From positions 3,100,001-3,164,000 of the forward strand of contig JARWKL010000006.1 in the NCBI GenBank assembly GCA_029961685.1: a stretch of 64,000 bases of DNA, read 5' to 3'. The translations under genes were made by a program, and so were the position numbers. The DNA is from Aristolochia californica (taxonomy: Eukaryota > Streptophyta > Magnoliopsida > Piperales > Aristolochiaceae). A model generated the notes under the pieces. That model saw only the letters and a program-made list of their open reading frames with translations, was not told where the DNA came from and did not search any database. Shown here in pieces: positions 22,302 to 34,713 of the stretch (position 1 is the stretch's first letter; every line of letters starts with the position of its first letter).

Positions 22302-24203
22302 AGAAGAAAATAGATGGAATTAAGATTGAGCTTGAAGTTATTCCAGTGGTTGATTTATATAAGTTTGATCCATGGGAGTTACCAGGTATCTATTCTTCTG
22401 ACCATCAAATATTATTATTTACTAGTACTTAGCTTTCAGGATTTTAGATATCAATGCAAAAAATATAAGCAACAAACTTTGGTGTTCAAAATTTTACATA
22501 TTTATTGCATTTGATTAGCTACCTTTTTCATGAATTGAATGCTAACTTAAGTGGAATGTGATACTACCATAGAGAAAAATGATGCGCAATTCTGACACAA
22601 TGACTAGAACAAACCAAACTACTCTTACTAGTAATTTTTGTCTAAAAGTATGAAGTGCCAATCATCTCCATGCTGAAAGATTGGACCAAGTTGGACTGCT
22701 TATGAAGTCAAATGGGGAAAGTATTATGTTTATTCTTCTGAGTAAGGTGAAAAAGAGAATATGGTCTTCATCAAGCATCCTGTTTTTTTTTAAGCATGAA
22801 AACCAGCTGACCACCTCTTTTTTTTTTCTTTTTTTTTCGGAAGGAAGAAGTGGGTGCCATATCCCAGTGACATTTGACATTATTTTGGTTACTAGACTTG
22901 TTCTAAGGAGCTTTCTGCATCAACCTTATTTCTCTTGCGTGAAACTTGTAAAGTTGAAATTTTATTAACCTAGATGCCCGCTATTATCGGGGAATAATTA
23001 AGTGTGAATCATAAATGTTTTTTTTAATGCAGACAAGTCATTTCTTCCCCGAAGAGATATGGAATGGTTCTTCTTCTGTCCTCGTGATAGGAAGTATCCA
23101 AATGGATCCCGTACAAATAGAGCCACTGGAGCTGGCTACTGGAAAGCAACTGGGAAGGACAAAAAAATCATCTGTCAGTCTTCTGTCACAGGATTAAGGA
23201 AGACCCTTGTATTCTATTGTGGAAGAGCTCCAGCAGGAGATCGGACAGATTGGGTCATGCACGAATACCGTCTTTGTGACCAAGAGCTCCCTCAAGGGTC
23301 TTGCAGTTTCCAGGTAAAGTAATTTCTTATTATGGATTTTCTTTTTAATTATAACTATTCGTTAATAGCACCGCCTTAGGTAGAGAAAGTCCTAAAGTTT
23401 GTTTAGTAGAATAATGCTATTGTCCGAATGTTATTCTTCAGGGAGCCTTTGCCTTATGTCGTGTTGTCAAGAGAAATGAACAAGGACAAAGATTAGGTGA
23501 CCTTCAAGGAGAGCTCAAGACTAAGAAGGCTTTTTCTCCCTCTTCCAAGGTCCAACACACGCCAAGCATGCTTTCAAAGAGGATCTTGCAAATCTCTGAA
23601 GAAAACCCTTCTCCATTTTCTAACATATCGGATGGAAGTTACACTTCAAGCCCCAGTGGGTCTCCATCCAAGATTGGAAGAGAGATGGAACCAGTCCCAA
23701 CTCCAACACAGCTTGACAAAGCAAATCTTATAGTACCTCACAATCTAATTTTAGATACTTCCAAGGTATCAAACATCCATCAATTGATTGTCTAAAATAA
23801 AAAGAAGTGAGATATGAACAAAAAATCATCTTTTTGTAAATATTATTTGTTTGACTGCATGCAGGTCTTTATGGACAAAGGGCGTGTCAGTTCTGATTAC
23901 GTGGCTGTCAGTGATTTGAATAACCCATCAAGAACATGGGAACCGTGTCCTTATCCCACAAACTCTGCTTACTCTTCCTGCACAAACTTTTGTCAGGATC
24001 TTCAAGTGGCAAGTGGTCTTGCCCAGTCAGGTCCTTTGTCACCTTACCAATCTGTACACTGCTTTGGAATGGCGACTGATGAGAGAACAGCATTTTCAAG
24101 CCTTGAATGGGCAGAATCTCCTTATGTGCACCCAATGACTGATGGTGTGATATGGGATCCTCTTTCTAAATCATGCATGAACTTCCACAGTAACCATTAC
24201 TGA
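22229..24203 (+). CDS. NAC transcription factor (ANAC071/096-like)
   Basis: Exons 22229-22385, 23033-23313, 23442-23765 and 23865-24203 close in phase to 366 residues. The N-terminal NAC domain is complete: [20 protein letters not shown] (A), [20 protein letters not shown] (B), [20 protein letters not shown] (C), [11 protein letters not shown] and [20 protein letters not shown] (D), DWVMHEYRL and [13 protein letters not shown] (E). It binds DNA as a dimer in the nucleus. The C-terminal ~190 residues are Ser/Pro-rich and end in an acidic-aromatic stretch likely to activate transcription. The residue before GRAP is Cys where Arg or Lys is usual. An in-frame ATG at 22124 would add 35 non-conserved residues, so I prefer 22229. 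The domain is closest to ANAC071/ANAC096, and its proximity to the SOT1-like gene supports ANAC096 (At5g46590, recalled), a factor in ABA/dehydration responses. Confidence 0.92.
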
Positions 24204-25520
24204 TTAAAGTCATTTTCTCTAAGTGCAGATTTTGAAGCTTTAAATTCAACTCCAATTTGCAGACAATCAAGTGGCGATGGGATATTTGGGGACATATCCA
24301 ATTTATGGTCACCAGATGACAACTTAATGATCGTGATCTGATTTGTTTATTCTGGTTGGAGGGGTTTCTCTTTGGCATCTGAATACCTTGAATCTGAATC
24401 CATCTCTGAGACAGCAGATATTAAAGATTGTTCTTGGAGAAAACGACCATGAAGTAACTCATGAACCAAAAAGTAATGGTAAAAGTAGCATTAATAATAA
24501 TAAGAATAACAGTATTACTCATGACTGAGTTTACTTATTAGTTTCATACTAAGAAAAAACTCCATCTCCTTTCTTTTTTAGTGACTGGAGTCTGCTAGAA
24601 GTTGTTGTTTTGGCCTAGTTCTGGGTGATTCTCCATGTAATAGGCATTGCCCGAGCCTACTATGGGAACTGTGTTATTGTAATGAATTTCACTTTACTAG
24701 ATATTTTTGTGTGTCTATTCTCTGTCTTCCCACAGTGAAATGTGAAGCTTTGTTGCTTTGCAACCCATAGTCAACAGTACATAGTGAGAATGTTGCTGGA
24801 TCCTGAAGTTAAAATGACAAATTTCTGGGCATTAGAGTCAAATTTCAGAGCTCCATCTTGACATGATTGAAGATTGATTCCTCCTATTGTGTTTTCAAGT
24901 TATTAATTCAGGATTTCTTCTAGAGACAAAAAGACTTGTGTTTTAACGCGGAATCAATGAGCAAGAGATTGCATTAAAACTTCTTCCCGCCCCATATTGT
25001 GACAACAACAACCTCAATTGCTGAAAACACCTGAATCTGGCACCAATTCCTTTTAGGAATACCACATTCATAACAATTCCTTTTGTACTATTAGATATGT
25101 TGTGTGTATCTATTCTTTGCCTCTAACTGTGAGATGTGAAGCTCTGTTGCTTTGCACTCCATGATCAGTGGTGTATAGAGATCATGTGGCTGGATCCTGC
25201 AGTTGAAAGAACAGTGATTCTAGGGTTCAGAGTAAAATTTTAGAGCTTTAACTGTAATTCGAGGAGCTTGATATTCCTCCTGTTGTGTTTTCAAGTTATT
25301 TAGGACTTGTTCCACAGATATATGTTGCCTTGCTTTTCAATAGGAATCAGCAAGCGAGAAATCCGCACTAGACCTCTTCATGCCCCATATTTTGACAACA
25401 ACGACCTCAATTGCTGATAACACCTGCATTTGGCACCAATTCCTTTTATGGGTAACACATTCATAACAAAACATGTATCTTCCTTTTTGTTGTTGTGAGG
25501 GAGAGGGGGGTGGTGGCGGT
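24204..25520. repeat. NAC 3' flank with diverged tandem duplication
   Basis: Two copies of a roughly 400-base sequence lie head to tail, about 24670-25080 and 25085-25475. They share GTGAAGCT.TGTTGCTTTGCA, GCTGGATCCTG, CTCCTATTGTGTTTTCAAGTT and TTGACAACAACGACCTCAATT-type strings with many differences. No open frame is shared. The first copy follows the NAC 3' UTR. Confidence 0.75.
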
Positions 25521-25848
25521 TGTTGAAAAACAATAATAGGGCCATTTTTGTCATTTTACGTTATTGTTATTTATATTTTCTTTATGTAGTCTTGCTCTAC
25601 ATGTCAAATTATGTCTATGGACCAAATCTCATGTAAAGAGGACACATAGAATAGGAGATATAGAGAATTAGGATTAGGGTTTTCACTTAAAGTAAGGGCA
25701 ATATTGTAAATTATACTGAACCTTGATTATAAATAGAGGTTGGGGGATGTGCAGGTCCCCCAACTCAGTCACTTTCTCAATTTTCTCTTATCTACTTTCT
25801 CTCCCTCTCATTCTCTCTCTTCAATCTTCTTTCTTCTCAAAATTTTCA
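25521..25848 (+). repeat. 5' LTR of the + strand copia element
   Basis: It starts TGTTGAAAAAC and ends TTTTCA, followed directly by a decayed primer-binding site TGGTATGAAAGT (25849-25860). A TATAAATAG box (about 25730) precedes the conserved GTGCAGGTCCCCCAACTCAG stretch, which is also in the 3' copy. Confidence 0.8.
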
Positions 25849-26451
25849 TGGTATGAAAGTTATAGATTGTATTTGGAAAAGGTTTTTGAATGTTTATCTT
25901 CTCTTTGAAGTAAACATTTACAAAAAGGAAAAATATATTTTAGTTTTTCGGCTACTTGTTATTAAAAATCAATTTTTTTTCTTTTTTTTATCTTTGCCAT
26001 AACCTTAGAGTTACTAGTTTTACTGTTCTAAGAACAAATTATGTTCTAAACTGCCAAAAGAGGTTTTTTTATGTTGATCTAGAGGTGTGCGTCAAAGTTC
26101 CAAAACTTTGACTGCTGATGTCGTCTGCACACTATCTTTTGAATTTGATCCCCTTGTTGGTTTTTTGGGATTTTTTTATTTGCTCACATCATACATCTGA
26201 TTTTACGTTGTGGGGCCCACTTGAGTTGGTTGATTTGGAAATTTTTTGGAAGGTTTATTTGAGCTGTTTGGTATTCTTATATATCTTATATGGCTGATTC
26301 CAATGAGATTTACACTCCAACAAAGGAAATCATATAATCTGGATGGTAAATATATTATTAGTACCACCTTTGAAAAGTTGAATATTGATAATTACCTTAT
26401 TTGGTCTAGATCTATTAGAATGTACTTGAATGACTAGAAAAAGTTAAAATT

Positions 26452-27029
26452 TATTAGAGATGACCCTCCTGTTCCTCAGGATGATGATTGGGTGGCTGAA
26501 GACAGTCAAGTGATGACTTGGCTTGTTAATAGCAAGAAATCTAATACTAGGAGCTAATTATGAATTTTGAAACTGCCAAGGCTATGTGGCTATCTTTGGA
26601 AGTTCTTAATGGACAAGAGAGCAATATTTCTAGGGTTTATGAATTTATTAGAGATGACCCTCCTGTTCCTCAGGATGATGATTGGGTGGTTGAAGATAGT
26701 CAAGTGATGACTTGGCTTGTTAATAGCAAAAAATCTAATACTAGGAGCTAATTATGAATTTTGAAATTGCCAAGGTTATGTGGCTATCTTTGGAAGCTCT
26801 TAATGGACAAGAGAGTAATATTTCTAGGGTTTATGAATTTATTAGAGATGACCCTCCTGTTCCTCAAGATGATGATTGGGTGGCTGAAGACAATCAAGTG
26901 ATGACTTGGCTTGTTAATAGCAAGAAATCTAATACTAGGAGCTAATTATGAATTTTGAAACTGCCAAGGCTATGTGGCTATCTTTGGAAGCTCTTAATGG
27001 ACAAGAGAGCAATATTTCTAGGGTTTATG

Positions 27030-27038
<9 letters not shown>
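26452..27038 (+). repeat. Tandem array of a 194-base gag fragment
   Basis: Two full units (26560-26753, 26754-26947) are flanked by a partial unit on each side (26452-26559 and 26948-27038). Each holds NFETAKAMWLSLE, IRDDPPVPQDDDW and QVMTWLVNS and ends in a stop. Because 194 is not a multiple of three, the array cannot be one protein. A TA dinucleotide run follows directly. Confidence 0.95.

Positions 27039-27062
<24 letters not shown>
27033..27062. repeat. (TA)n microsatellite
   Basis: About 14 TA repeats at the broken right end of the 194-base gag array. It probably marks the breakpoint or arose by slippage. Confidence 0.95.
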
Positions 27063-27064
<2 letters not shown>

Positions 27065-30000
27065 TAAATAGATAGTTTTTGTTTTTTGGCTTAAAAAGGG
27101 GTAACAAAACTATGACAGATTATTATAGTTCTTTTCTGAGTATCTGGTAGGAAATTAATGTATTTTATCCTTCTACTACGGATGAAAGGGAACTCCAAAA
27201 ACAACAGAGTCAACTTCTTATGGCAAAATTTCTAGATGGATTTGGTCTTGAATTTGATCGCACAAAGTCATAAATTTTGGCCTTGGATAAAATACCTAAC
27301 CTCTCTACTAATTTTAATAGGATATAGAGAGCTAAAAAGACTATTGTGCCTAGAGCTGGAAAAGATACTAAAGTGGGTGAAGCTACTATCCTTAATACAT
27401 TAGTTACAAAATCAAATTCTATTGATACATCTAGGGGACGCACAAGTACTAGTAGAGGCAGACGATGAGGATGAGGAGTTGGTAAATCTAAGCGTGAGTG
27501 TGTTCAGTGTGGACGCACTAATCATTACTCAGATAGATGTTGGATAAAATTTGAAGCCTATGTGGGTAAATGATATTACACATGAAGGTGCATCACTAGG
27601 GTTTGAAACTATAATCTCACCTAGTGCTCCAAATGAATTACAGAAATTGATGTAGCCGCAACAACAAATCTCACAGAAGCAACAACGTATCTCGCAACGT
27701 ATGACACAACTATCTATTTCCTCTATATCCTTGCCACATACGATTCCTCCGGCAAGTATGTTTGTATTCTTAGTGTCTCATTCCCCATCTTGGGTCCTTG
27801 ATTTTGTTGCCACAAAACACATGTCAGATATGTCCTCACTATTTTCTAATTTAAAGGAGTATGTTATCGTTAAGCATGTTAATTTTGTTGATGAATCAAT
27901 TTCACCAGTATAGGCAATGGGAATTGTTACACTTGCTCTTTTTCTTTTCCCTCAATCTGAATTGTTAGTTCCAAAATTTTCTTTAAATTTGTTGTTTGTC
28001 AGTCAGGTGGCTAAATCTATCAATTGCTCTCTAGCTTTTTATCCTACTCATTGTGTCTTTCAGGATCTCGTGAGGAGGAAGATAATTGGTTCCGTTTGTG
28101 AGAGGACTATACTATCTGGACAACCACAATCCAGACAATACTTTACATGCACTATATACGATTGATTCACCACTTCAGTGGCATCTCAGACTTGGTCATC
28201 CATCTCCTGTGAAATTAATTCAAGTAGTTCCAGATTTTCCTTCTAGTATTACCTTTCAATGTGAATCATGTCAGCTGGGCAAACATCACTGAAGCTCCTT
28301 TCATGTTTCTTTTCATAAGACAAGTAAAATTTTTGAGCTTGTCCACTCAGATATTTGGGTTCCTTGTCTAGTGACTGATCAATGTGGTCTTAGGTATTTT
28401 ATTTCCTTTATTGATGATTTTAGTAGATGTAATTAGATTTATCTCATGCGAGAAAAATCTGAAGTTTTTTATGTATTTCAACTATTTTATAATAAAGAAT
28501 CAAATTGCAATTTCTATCCATATTTTGCTTATAGACAATGGTCATGAGTTTATAAATCTTAAATTTGACTTTTTTTGCCAATCACAAAGAATCATTTGTC
28601 AGACTTCATGTATGTTCACTCCACAACAAAATGGAGTTGTTGAACACAAGAATAGTCATTTACTTGAGGTAGCTCGCACTATGCTGATTTATATGAATGT
28701 ACCAAAGCCTTATTGGGGTGATGTTGTTCTTACTACATGCTTTCTGATAGGTAGAACGTCGTCTTTTGCTCTTAATGGCAAGATTCCTATTTAGATTATT
28801 TTACTTATTGCACCTTTGTTTCTAGTATCACCTTGAACCTTTGGGTGTGTATGCTTTGCATACGTCTTTGATCAATCCAAGGATAAATTGTCTTCACGGT
28901 CTATTAAGTTTATATTTTTAGGTGTTCTCAGACACATGAAAGATACAAATGTTATTGTCCGTCTATGAAATAAACATTTGTGTCTGTTGATGTTGCCTTC
29001 TTTGAGGATGTTTTATTTTTTGAATCTTCAAAATCTGAGTCAGTTTCACCCGAACCCTCTGTATCTAGTTCGGTTATTCCTCTTCCAGTTGATAAATGTG
29101 CTCCAACCTCACGAGATGCTCCTATTGAAAAACCACTATAGGTATAACATTGTTGACAGTAACCATCTCATTCTGATCCAGACCCCCTCCTCACATCCAA
29201 CCATGATTCTTCATCGACTCCTGATCCTAAGATAAGTGATTTAAACCTTCCTATTACCCTTTAGAAAGGTGTTCATAAAGGTGCCCACCATCCTTTATCT
29301 CATTTTGTCTCCTTTGATTTCTTGTTTAATAATTATCGTAAGTTTGGTATTTTCATCTCCACTTGTACTATTCCTTCTTAAGTGTAAGATGCCTTGTTGA
29401 CACCTCATTGGAAGAATGTTATGGATGTTGAAACGAAAACATTAATTGATAGAGGGACTTGGGAGTTTTGTGATGTATCACCAAGTATTGTTGTAGTTGT
29501 ATATTGATAGGCCTATACTATTAAGTATAACTCTGATGGATTAGTTCAGTGGTACTAGGCTCGTGTTGTTGCCCAAGGGTATATGCAAATATTTGGTGTG
29601 GATGTTTTTGGGACTTTTTCTCCAGTTGTTCGCTTGTCTTCTGTTCATATCTTTATTTCTTTTGCAATCCATCAAAGTTGGTATTTGTTCCAACTGGATA
29701 TTAAAAATACATTTTTATATGGTGACCTTGAGGAGGAAGTTTATATGAAGTAACCTCTAGGGTATGTTGCCCATAGTGAGACATATAAAGTATGCCAACT
29801 CAAGAAGGCTCTTTATGGTTTAAAATAGAGCCCGCGAGTTTGGTTTGAAAATTTTAGTCAAGTAGTTATATCCATGGGATTTCGTAGAAGCCACTATAAT
29901 ATCTCATTATTTATTCTGAAACGATCATATAAAATTATTATCTTACTAGTATATGTAGATGATATCATCCTATCTAGGAGTAACAAATCAGAGATTGAAA

Positions 30001-30918
30001 AGGTGAAATCCCATTTGGTGAATCACTTTCAGACTAAGGATCTGGGTCAACTAAAATATTTTCTAGGTATTGAGGTTGCAATAAGCACGGAATGAACAAC
30101 TCTGACGTAGAGGCAAAATGTTATTGGTATGTTTAAAGAATATGGACTTTTGGGGGCTACACCCGCAGATACACCTATGGAGGTAGAACTTGATATTCAT
30201 GATGATCAAAGTCCAGAACTGAAAGATAAAATAATGTATAGAAGGTCGGTAGGCAAACTTATCTATTCTAGATTTACTAGACCAGATATTTCATTTGTAG
30301 TGAATGTAGTGAGTCAGTTCATAGAGTATCCATGCAAGATTCACCTAGAGGCTACACAAAGAATCTTGAGATATCTACAATGAACATCGGGAAAAATGTC
30401 TCATTTTCAAACCTAATAATCACTTGAGGATTGAGGTTTTCCCTGATGCTGACTATGCAGGCTCCAAGCTTGACAGAAAATCAACCACTGAATACTGTGT
30501 ATTTTTTGTAGAAAATCTAGGTAGCTAGTAAAGTAAAAAAGTAAAGTGTTGTTGTTCAGTCCAATGTAGAAGTTGAATATAAAACAATGACCCACACTAT
30601 CAATGAGCTAATGTGGATAAAATCTGTTGTCCGGGAATTTGGCCTCGATCAGAAAGATCCTTTGACTATGTATTATGATAACCAGGCTGCAATCTTCATT
30701 GCAAACAATCTAGTCTTTCATGAAAGAACAAAGCATATAGAGGTAGATTGTTATTTCATCCGAGATGCAGTAATGAGGAAAGATGTAACTACTACATATG
30801 TTCAGTCTAGTGATCAACTCGGCGATATCCTAACTAAAGCATTGGGAAAATGTGAATTGCTGAACTTTTGCGACAAGTTGGGATTGTTCGACATATACTC
30901 TCCAGTTTGAAGGGGAGA

Positions 30919-31170
30919 GTTGGAAAACAAAAATATGAACATTTTGGTTATTTTTCCTTGTCGTTATTTATATTTTTATGTAATTTTGTTCTACAAATCA
31001 AACTACGTCTATGGACCAAATTTCATGTAAAGAGGACACTTAGAATAAAATATATAGGGAACTAGGGTTTTTACTTAAAGTAAAGGTAATATTATAAATT
31101 ATACTCAACCCTGATTATAAATAGAGGCTGGGGGACGTGCAGATCCCCCAACTCAGCCACTTTCTCAATA
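30919..31170 (+). repeat. 3' LTR of the + strand copia element, truncated
   Basis: It aligns with the 5' LTR from TTGGAAAACAAAAAT through TATAAATAGAGG and CCCCCAACTCAGCCACTTTC, then stops near 31170. About 75 bases of the LTR 3' end are missing, and no target duplication can be read. Confidence 0.75.
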
Positions 31171-32204
31171 AATTTGCAAAAAGGTTACCATAATTGAATA
31201 CTCAGGTATGAAGCTTTCTTTCAGAACATGAGACATAATAACAGTTGTTAGAAACCAGATACATTGATACTCCAATTTCATGATTTTCTTTAACCCTAGA
31301 TGACTATACAAGTTTATGAAAAATTGTTTTTTCTACTTGTATACTACTCTCATTTCAAAAAGAAGTCTGTCATGTTTTTGCTAGTAAAGGCAAAACTATG
31401 ATAGTTTAAACCTTAATTGTTCTTCAGTTATCACTTTCGACCAACCGAAAGAAGTAGAATCAAATAGAGACAAAATTTAGAACTTTAATCTCCATAGCTA
31501 ATTTAATGGAGGATTGAATTGAAATCTGAAAGTTTTGAGACCCATTCGAGTAAAACTGGTTTTCCTGAGAAAAAGTAGACCTTCTCGATTACATACCCAC
31601 CAGTAATGTGAAAAACTCAGCTTCAGCAATTCAATTTCTTTGCTTAATTATGATCTCAATTGCATAATCAGTTCAAGCGTTCAAGAGCAAAGATCAGCTA
31701 CGACGCCCTGTTCTCGTTCCCTTCCATTCCTTCTCCATTAGACGCCATTGAAGTTCAGCCATGGAGGGCTGAATTGAAATCTGAAAGTTCAGAGACCCAT
31801 TAGATTAGCTAGCCTGGGAAGATCCTTGATGGCAAAAGTCTTGAATGAAGCTGCAAACTGGTAACAAGAGAACATGTTGCTTGTTACCGTTCTGAAATTT
31901 TCTAAAATAGAAAAAATAAAAATCTATGAAACAAAATGATTCTCATTGTTCCTATGAATCCATTGTATATCCCAAAGATCGCCTGCGAACCGACGAATGT
32001 TGTATAAAACAAACCCAGAAAGAAATTGTTGTTTCTCGAAATCTTAATTTACAGTGCAAATAAGAGGCACTGATTGATTGCTTGGAAAGAAACATTTTAC
32101 AAAAGAAACATCTACATGATTCGTTAAGTTCCTGTAATCTGCTTCCAGCAAATTTTTGTATCCATCACAACCAAATAAAACAGTTTTTATACGTCAGAAT
32201 CCGA
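31171..32204. other. Intergenic, HIPP 3' flank
   Basis: A roughly 35-base string (GAATTGAAATCTGAAAGTT and a GAGACCCATT) occurs at about 31514 and 31770, a local duplication. No gene was seen. Confidence 0.45.
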
Positions 32205-33172
32205 TTACATAACACGACAAGCATTCGGATTTTCGTCACTGAACAGCTGAGGAGCATAAGCATGGTGGACGAAACAAGGAACAGTAGCCAACCCATCACA
32301 TTTCAGTTCCTCTCTCTGCTCCTTCCCCTCGACTCTGCAAAATGTCACCACGTTCTGCTTAATTCCAACCTCGTTCACGTATTCTTCCTTCTCCTTCCTC
32401 ACTTGTCTAGTCTGTGACACCACCTCTACATGTTTATGCATCTTCTTCCAGAAATACTCCCTCAGTTGGTGTCCTTCAGCGGTGCTGTCAACAGTGCAAG
32501 TCTGTCTCTTCGAATCTATCCGAACGCTGTGCACACCTGAGTTGATCGCATATTCAGAATCCGAGGATCATATGAAACTGGGCCAGAGTTGGCTGAACGA
32601 TTCGTTGTGGGAGAGTTACCTTTGAGTTTAAGGAGCCTCCTCTTCACATCATATTCGCATTTCTTACAGTGCATAGGGACTTTGATTACTGTCGTACTCA
32701 CTGCAAGCTGCACCCACTTGAAGAAAAGGAAGCAATAATCTGAAAGTGATTCATATTAAGAAATTTCAGGTTTAGAGAAAGCGGCTTACTTCTTCGGTCT
32801 CTTTCTTTATGATTTCTCTGTTGCCATGTTTGCTGGAGAGAAGTGATATCAGCTCAACCTTTGTGTTGGTGGTTTTCTCTATCAGTTCATGAACTTTCAT
32901 CGAGTCAAGCTTTCCCCTTACTGAAACTTTTCCGCTCTCGATATCAACCTCAACTTTCTGCACTCCTGCTAATGGAGATTTTGATTTGTTAAACGTGCAG
33001 CTTAGTAGTACTGGAGAAGAAGAAAAGGATGAAAATATGGGCAGATAATTAATGGATCACCTTGGGTTCTTCTGAGATGCATTTCGATCTCATATGCACA
33101 ATGCCTGCAGTGCAGATTGACTCTGTAAATGGCAATATTGATCACCTCATCCCTGTCTGCTCCACAATCCAT
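32205..33172 (-). CDS. HIPP: two-HMA isoprenylated metal-binding protein
   Basis: Minus-strand exons 33061-33172, 32790-32965, 32620-32707 and 32205-32536 close in phase to 235 residues. Two heavy-metal-associated domains are present. The first has VNLHCRHCAYEI (Cys22, Cys25) and VQKVEVDIESGKVSVRG; the second has VPMHCKKCEYDV (Cys110, Cys113) and VHSVRIDSKRQTCTVD. The intron after each metal loop falls at the equivalent split Gly codon, a sign of domain duplication. The C-terminus reads APQLFSDENPNACRVM, as in HIPP proteins. The last four residues (CRVM) are a CaaX-type box for farnesylation, though Arg at the first 'a' position is less favourable than the usual Ser/Thr/Ala. Family members bind Cu, Zn or Cd and act in metal homeostasis or stress; the metal here is unknown. 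The gene diverges from the LEA gene. Confidence 0.9.
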
Positions 33173-34410
33173 GGCTAATTCTTCCAGATTCCCCCCAAAA
33201 AAGATATATTATTAAAGAACCTGAAATGTTAAATTCCTTGAAAATGCTCACAGAAGTAACAAATGGAGCCATAAATGGCAACAAATATGAACCCTTTTCG
33301 CAGTGGGTAGAACCTGCTTGAGGTTAGCTCAACGGTTCTGGGTTTCTTGGAGAAAAGTATAAGCAACGCCAAAATGTCTACTGTCTTGAGAGGGTGAAAC
33401 ACGAAAGCTTCTCCATGGAGAGACAACCAGGTAATTAAAATGGTTTACAAATACACGGAAATGGATTACCGTCTTCCATTGAAGAACAGCAAATGCCACA
33501 GAAGCTGCAGCTTGCATGGTGAGGGAAATCAGAGGGGGATTATACAGCAGATTTGAGCCTCCATTTTTTCTGTTAAATGGGAGGGAAAGAAATCCAAATG
33601 AAATTAAAGAATACGAAGAGGAGGACGTGGGGAAGGTAGATCAAATCAGTGAACAGAGAAACGTATTTTATGGATCATAAAAAAGGTTTGAGTTCTTCTC
33701 TTCGACCCTCTTTTAAACGGAAAAAAAATGGCTAAATGAAGTTTTTAGCTGGATCCTGCAATCCATTATAGTTTCAGTTTTTCTGTTTGAAATCCGTCTT
33801 AAACTGTGGAAACAAGCTGAAAACATGTATCTGAAAAATGAAGAAGAGGCCAATCTCCATTTTTCCATATGAGATCAGTAACCTGATTTCTGGTTTTCTT
33901 GCGGAAATGAATCAAAGATTTGGACACAATCGACCACCAACCGTGTTCATTTTTCTCTTGCAGTTGGTAGGGGCTTTTGCCTTCGTCTTCGTTTCCAATT
34001 CAGACAGGAATAGGAGCTTCGACCTTTGCTCTTTGTGACAAAAAAAAAAATGGAGGATGGAAGGGAGGAGCTTCCACCCTCCATCCCAAAGCAAGAACCA
34101 GAGGGGAAGAGAAGCAATTTGATATCTCAATCTGTGATAGTTTGATTTCTCACCCTCCTGAGACCTGAGATATCTCAGATTTTTCTTAAATAATTAAAAT
34201 ATCTAAAAAAGCCATTTTCCAATTTTTCCCAATTTTAATAAATATGTTTAATATAATTAAATTATTTCCATAAATAAATAAATAAAAATTATATTTGATT
34301 GTAAACTATTATTTTACATCTATTAAAATGAAATTTTTATATATATATTTTTGTATATTTTTAATTTCCCGTGAAAAGGAGACGTGGAATGAAATCTGGA
34401 TTCTTCAATT
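33173..34410. other. Divergent intergenic region (HIPP / LEA)
   Basis: Contains upstream regions of both genes. Frames at 33229-33517 (-) and 33838-34130 overlap on both strands and show no domain. 34190-34375 is very AT-rich. Confidence 0.45.
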
Positions 34411-34411
34411 A

Positions 34412-34560
34412 CACGTGGCAGCGAGGTAAACAGCCTATCAGAAAAATCGACACGTAAGTGATGACATGTCAGCATTATAACGTGACCAAAGCGCGGTGAT
34501 CTCTAACCCTATTTTACAGAGAAACTCCGAAGAAGAAGATGAGTCGATCGATAACGTGTC
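34412..34560 (+). promoter_or_regulatory. ABRE/G-box cluster upstream of LEA_1
   Basis: CACGTGGC (34412-34419) is a perfect ABRE/G-box. ACACGTAAG (about 34450), AACGTGACC (about 34479) and AACGTGTC (34553-34560) are further ACGT-core sites. Together they suggest control by ABA-responsive bZIP factors, as is usual for seed LEA genes. I saw no RY element (CATGCA) between 34141 and 34713. Confidence 0.6.
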
Positions 34561-34713
34561 AAAGAGAAGACAAGGCGCGCTCCGCCGCCATTGTTAGTAT
34601 GAACACGACAAAGACTTACGAGGTCCTTCGCAGGTGTTTTGCGGATTCCTTGCCGAAGAGATCAATTTCTGTGTTTGATTCCGATTTACTCGAATAAAAA
34701 GAAAGAGCTAAAA

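Larger units (their letters stand above)
25849..30918 (+). mobile_element. Internal region of a dead Ty1/copia element
   Basis: Order of relics: gag start (YIISTTFEKL..NYLIWSRSIR, about 26350-26430); a tandem array (26452-27038); a zinc knuckle CVQCGRTNHYSDRC (about 27500-27545); protease with the active site changed to LDFVAT (about 27800); pre-integrase HLRLGHPSPVK (about 28180) and integrase (28320-28800, QQNGVVEHKN); RT (29400-30120, LLVYVDDIIL at 29940); RNase H (30587-30909, YYDNQAAIFIANN, HIEVDCYFIRD); and polypurine tract GAAGGGGAGAG. Stops and frameshifts interrupt every domain, so it is inactive. Confidence 0.92.

Noticed and set aside
26452..27038. Tandem repeats as a CRISPR-like array
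   Set aside because: The units are directly adjacent without spacers, encode gag, and the DNA is plant nuclear.
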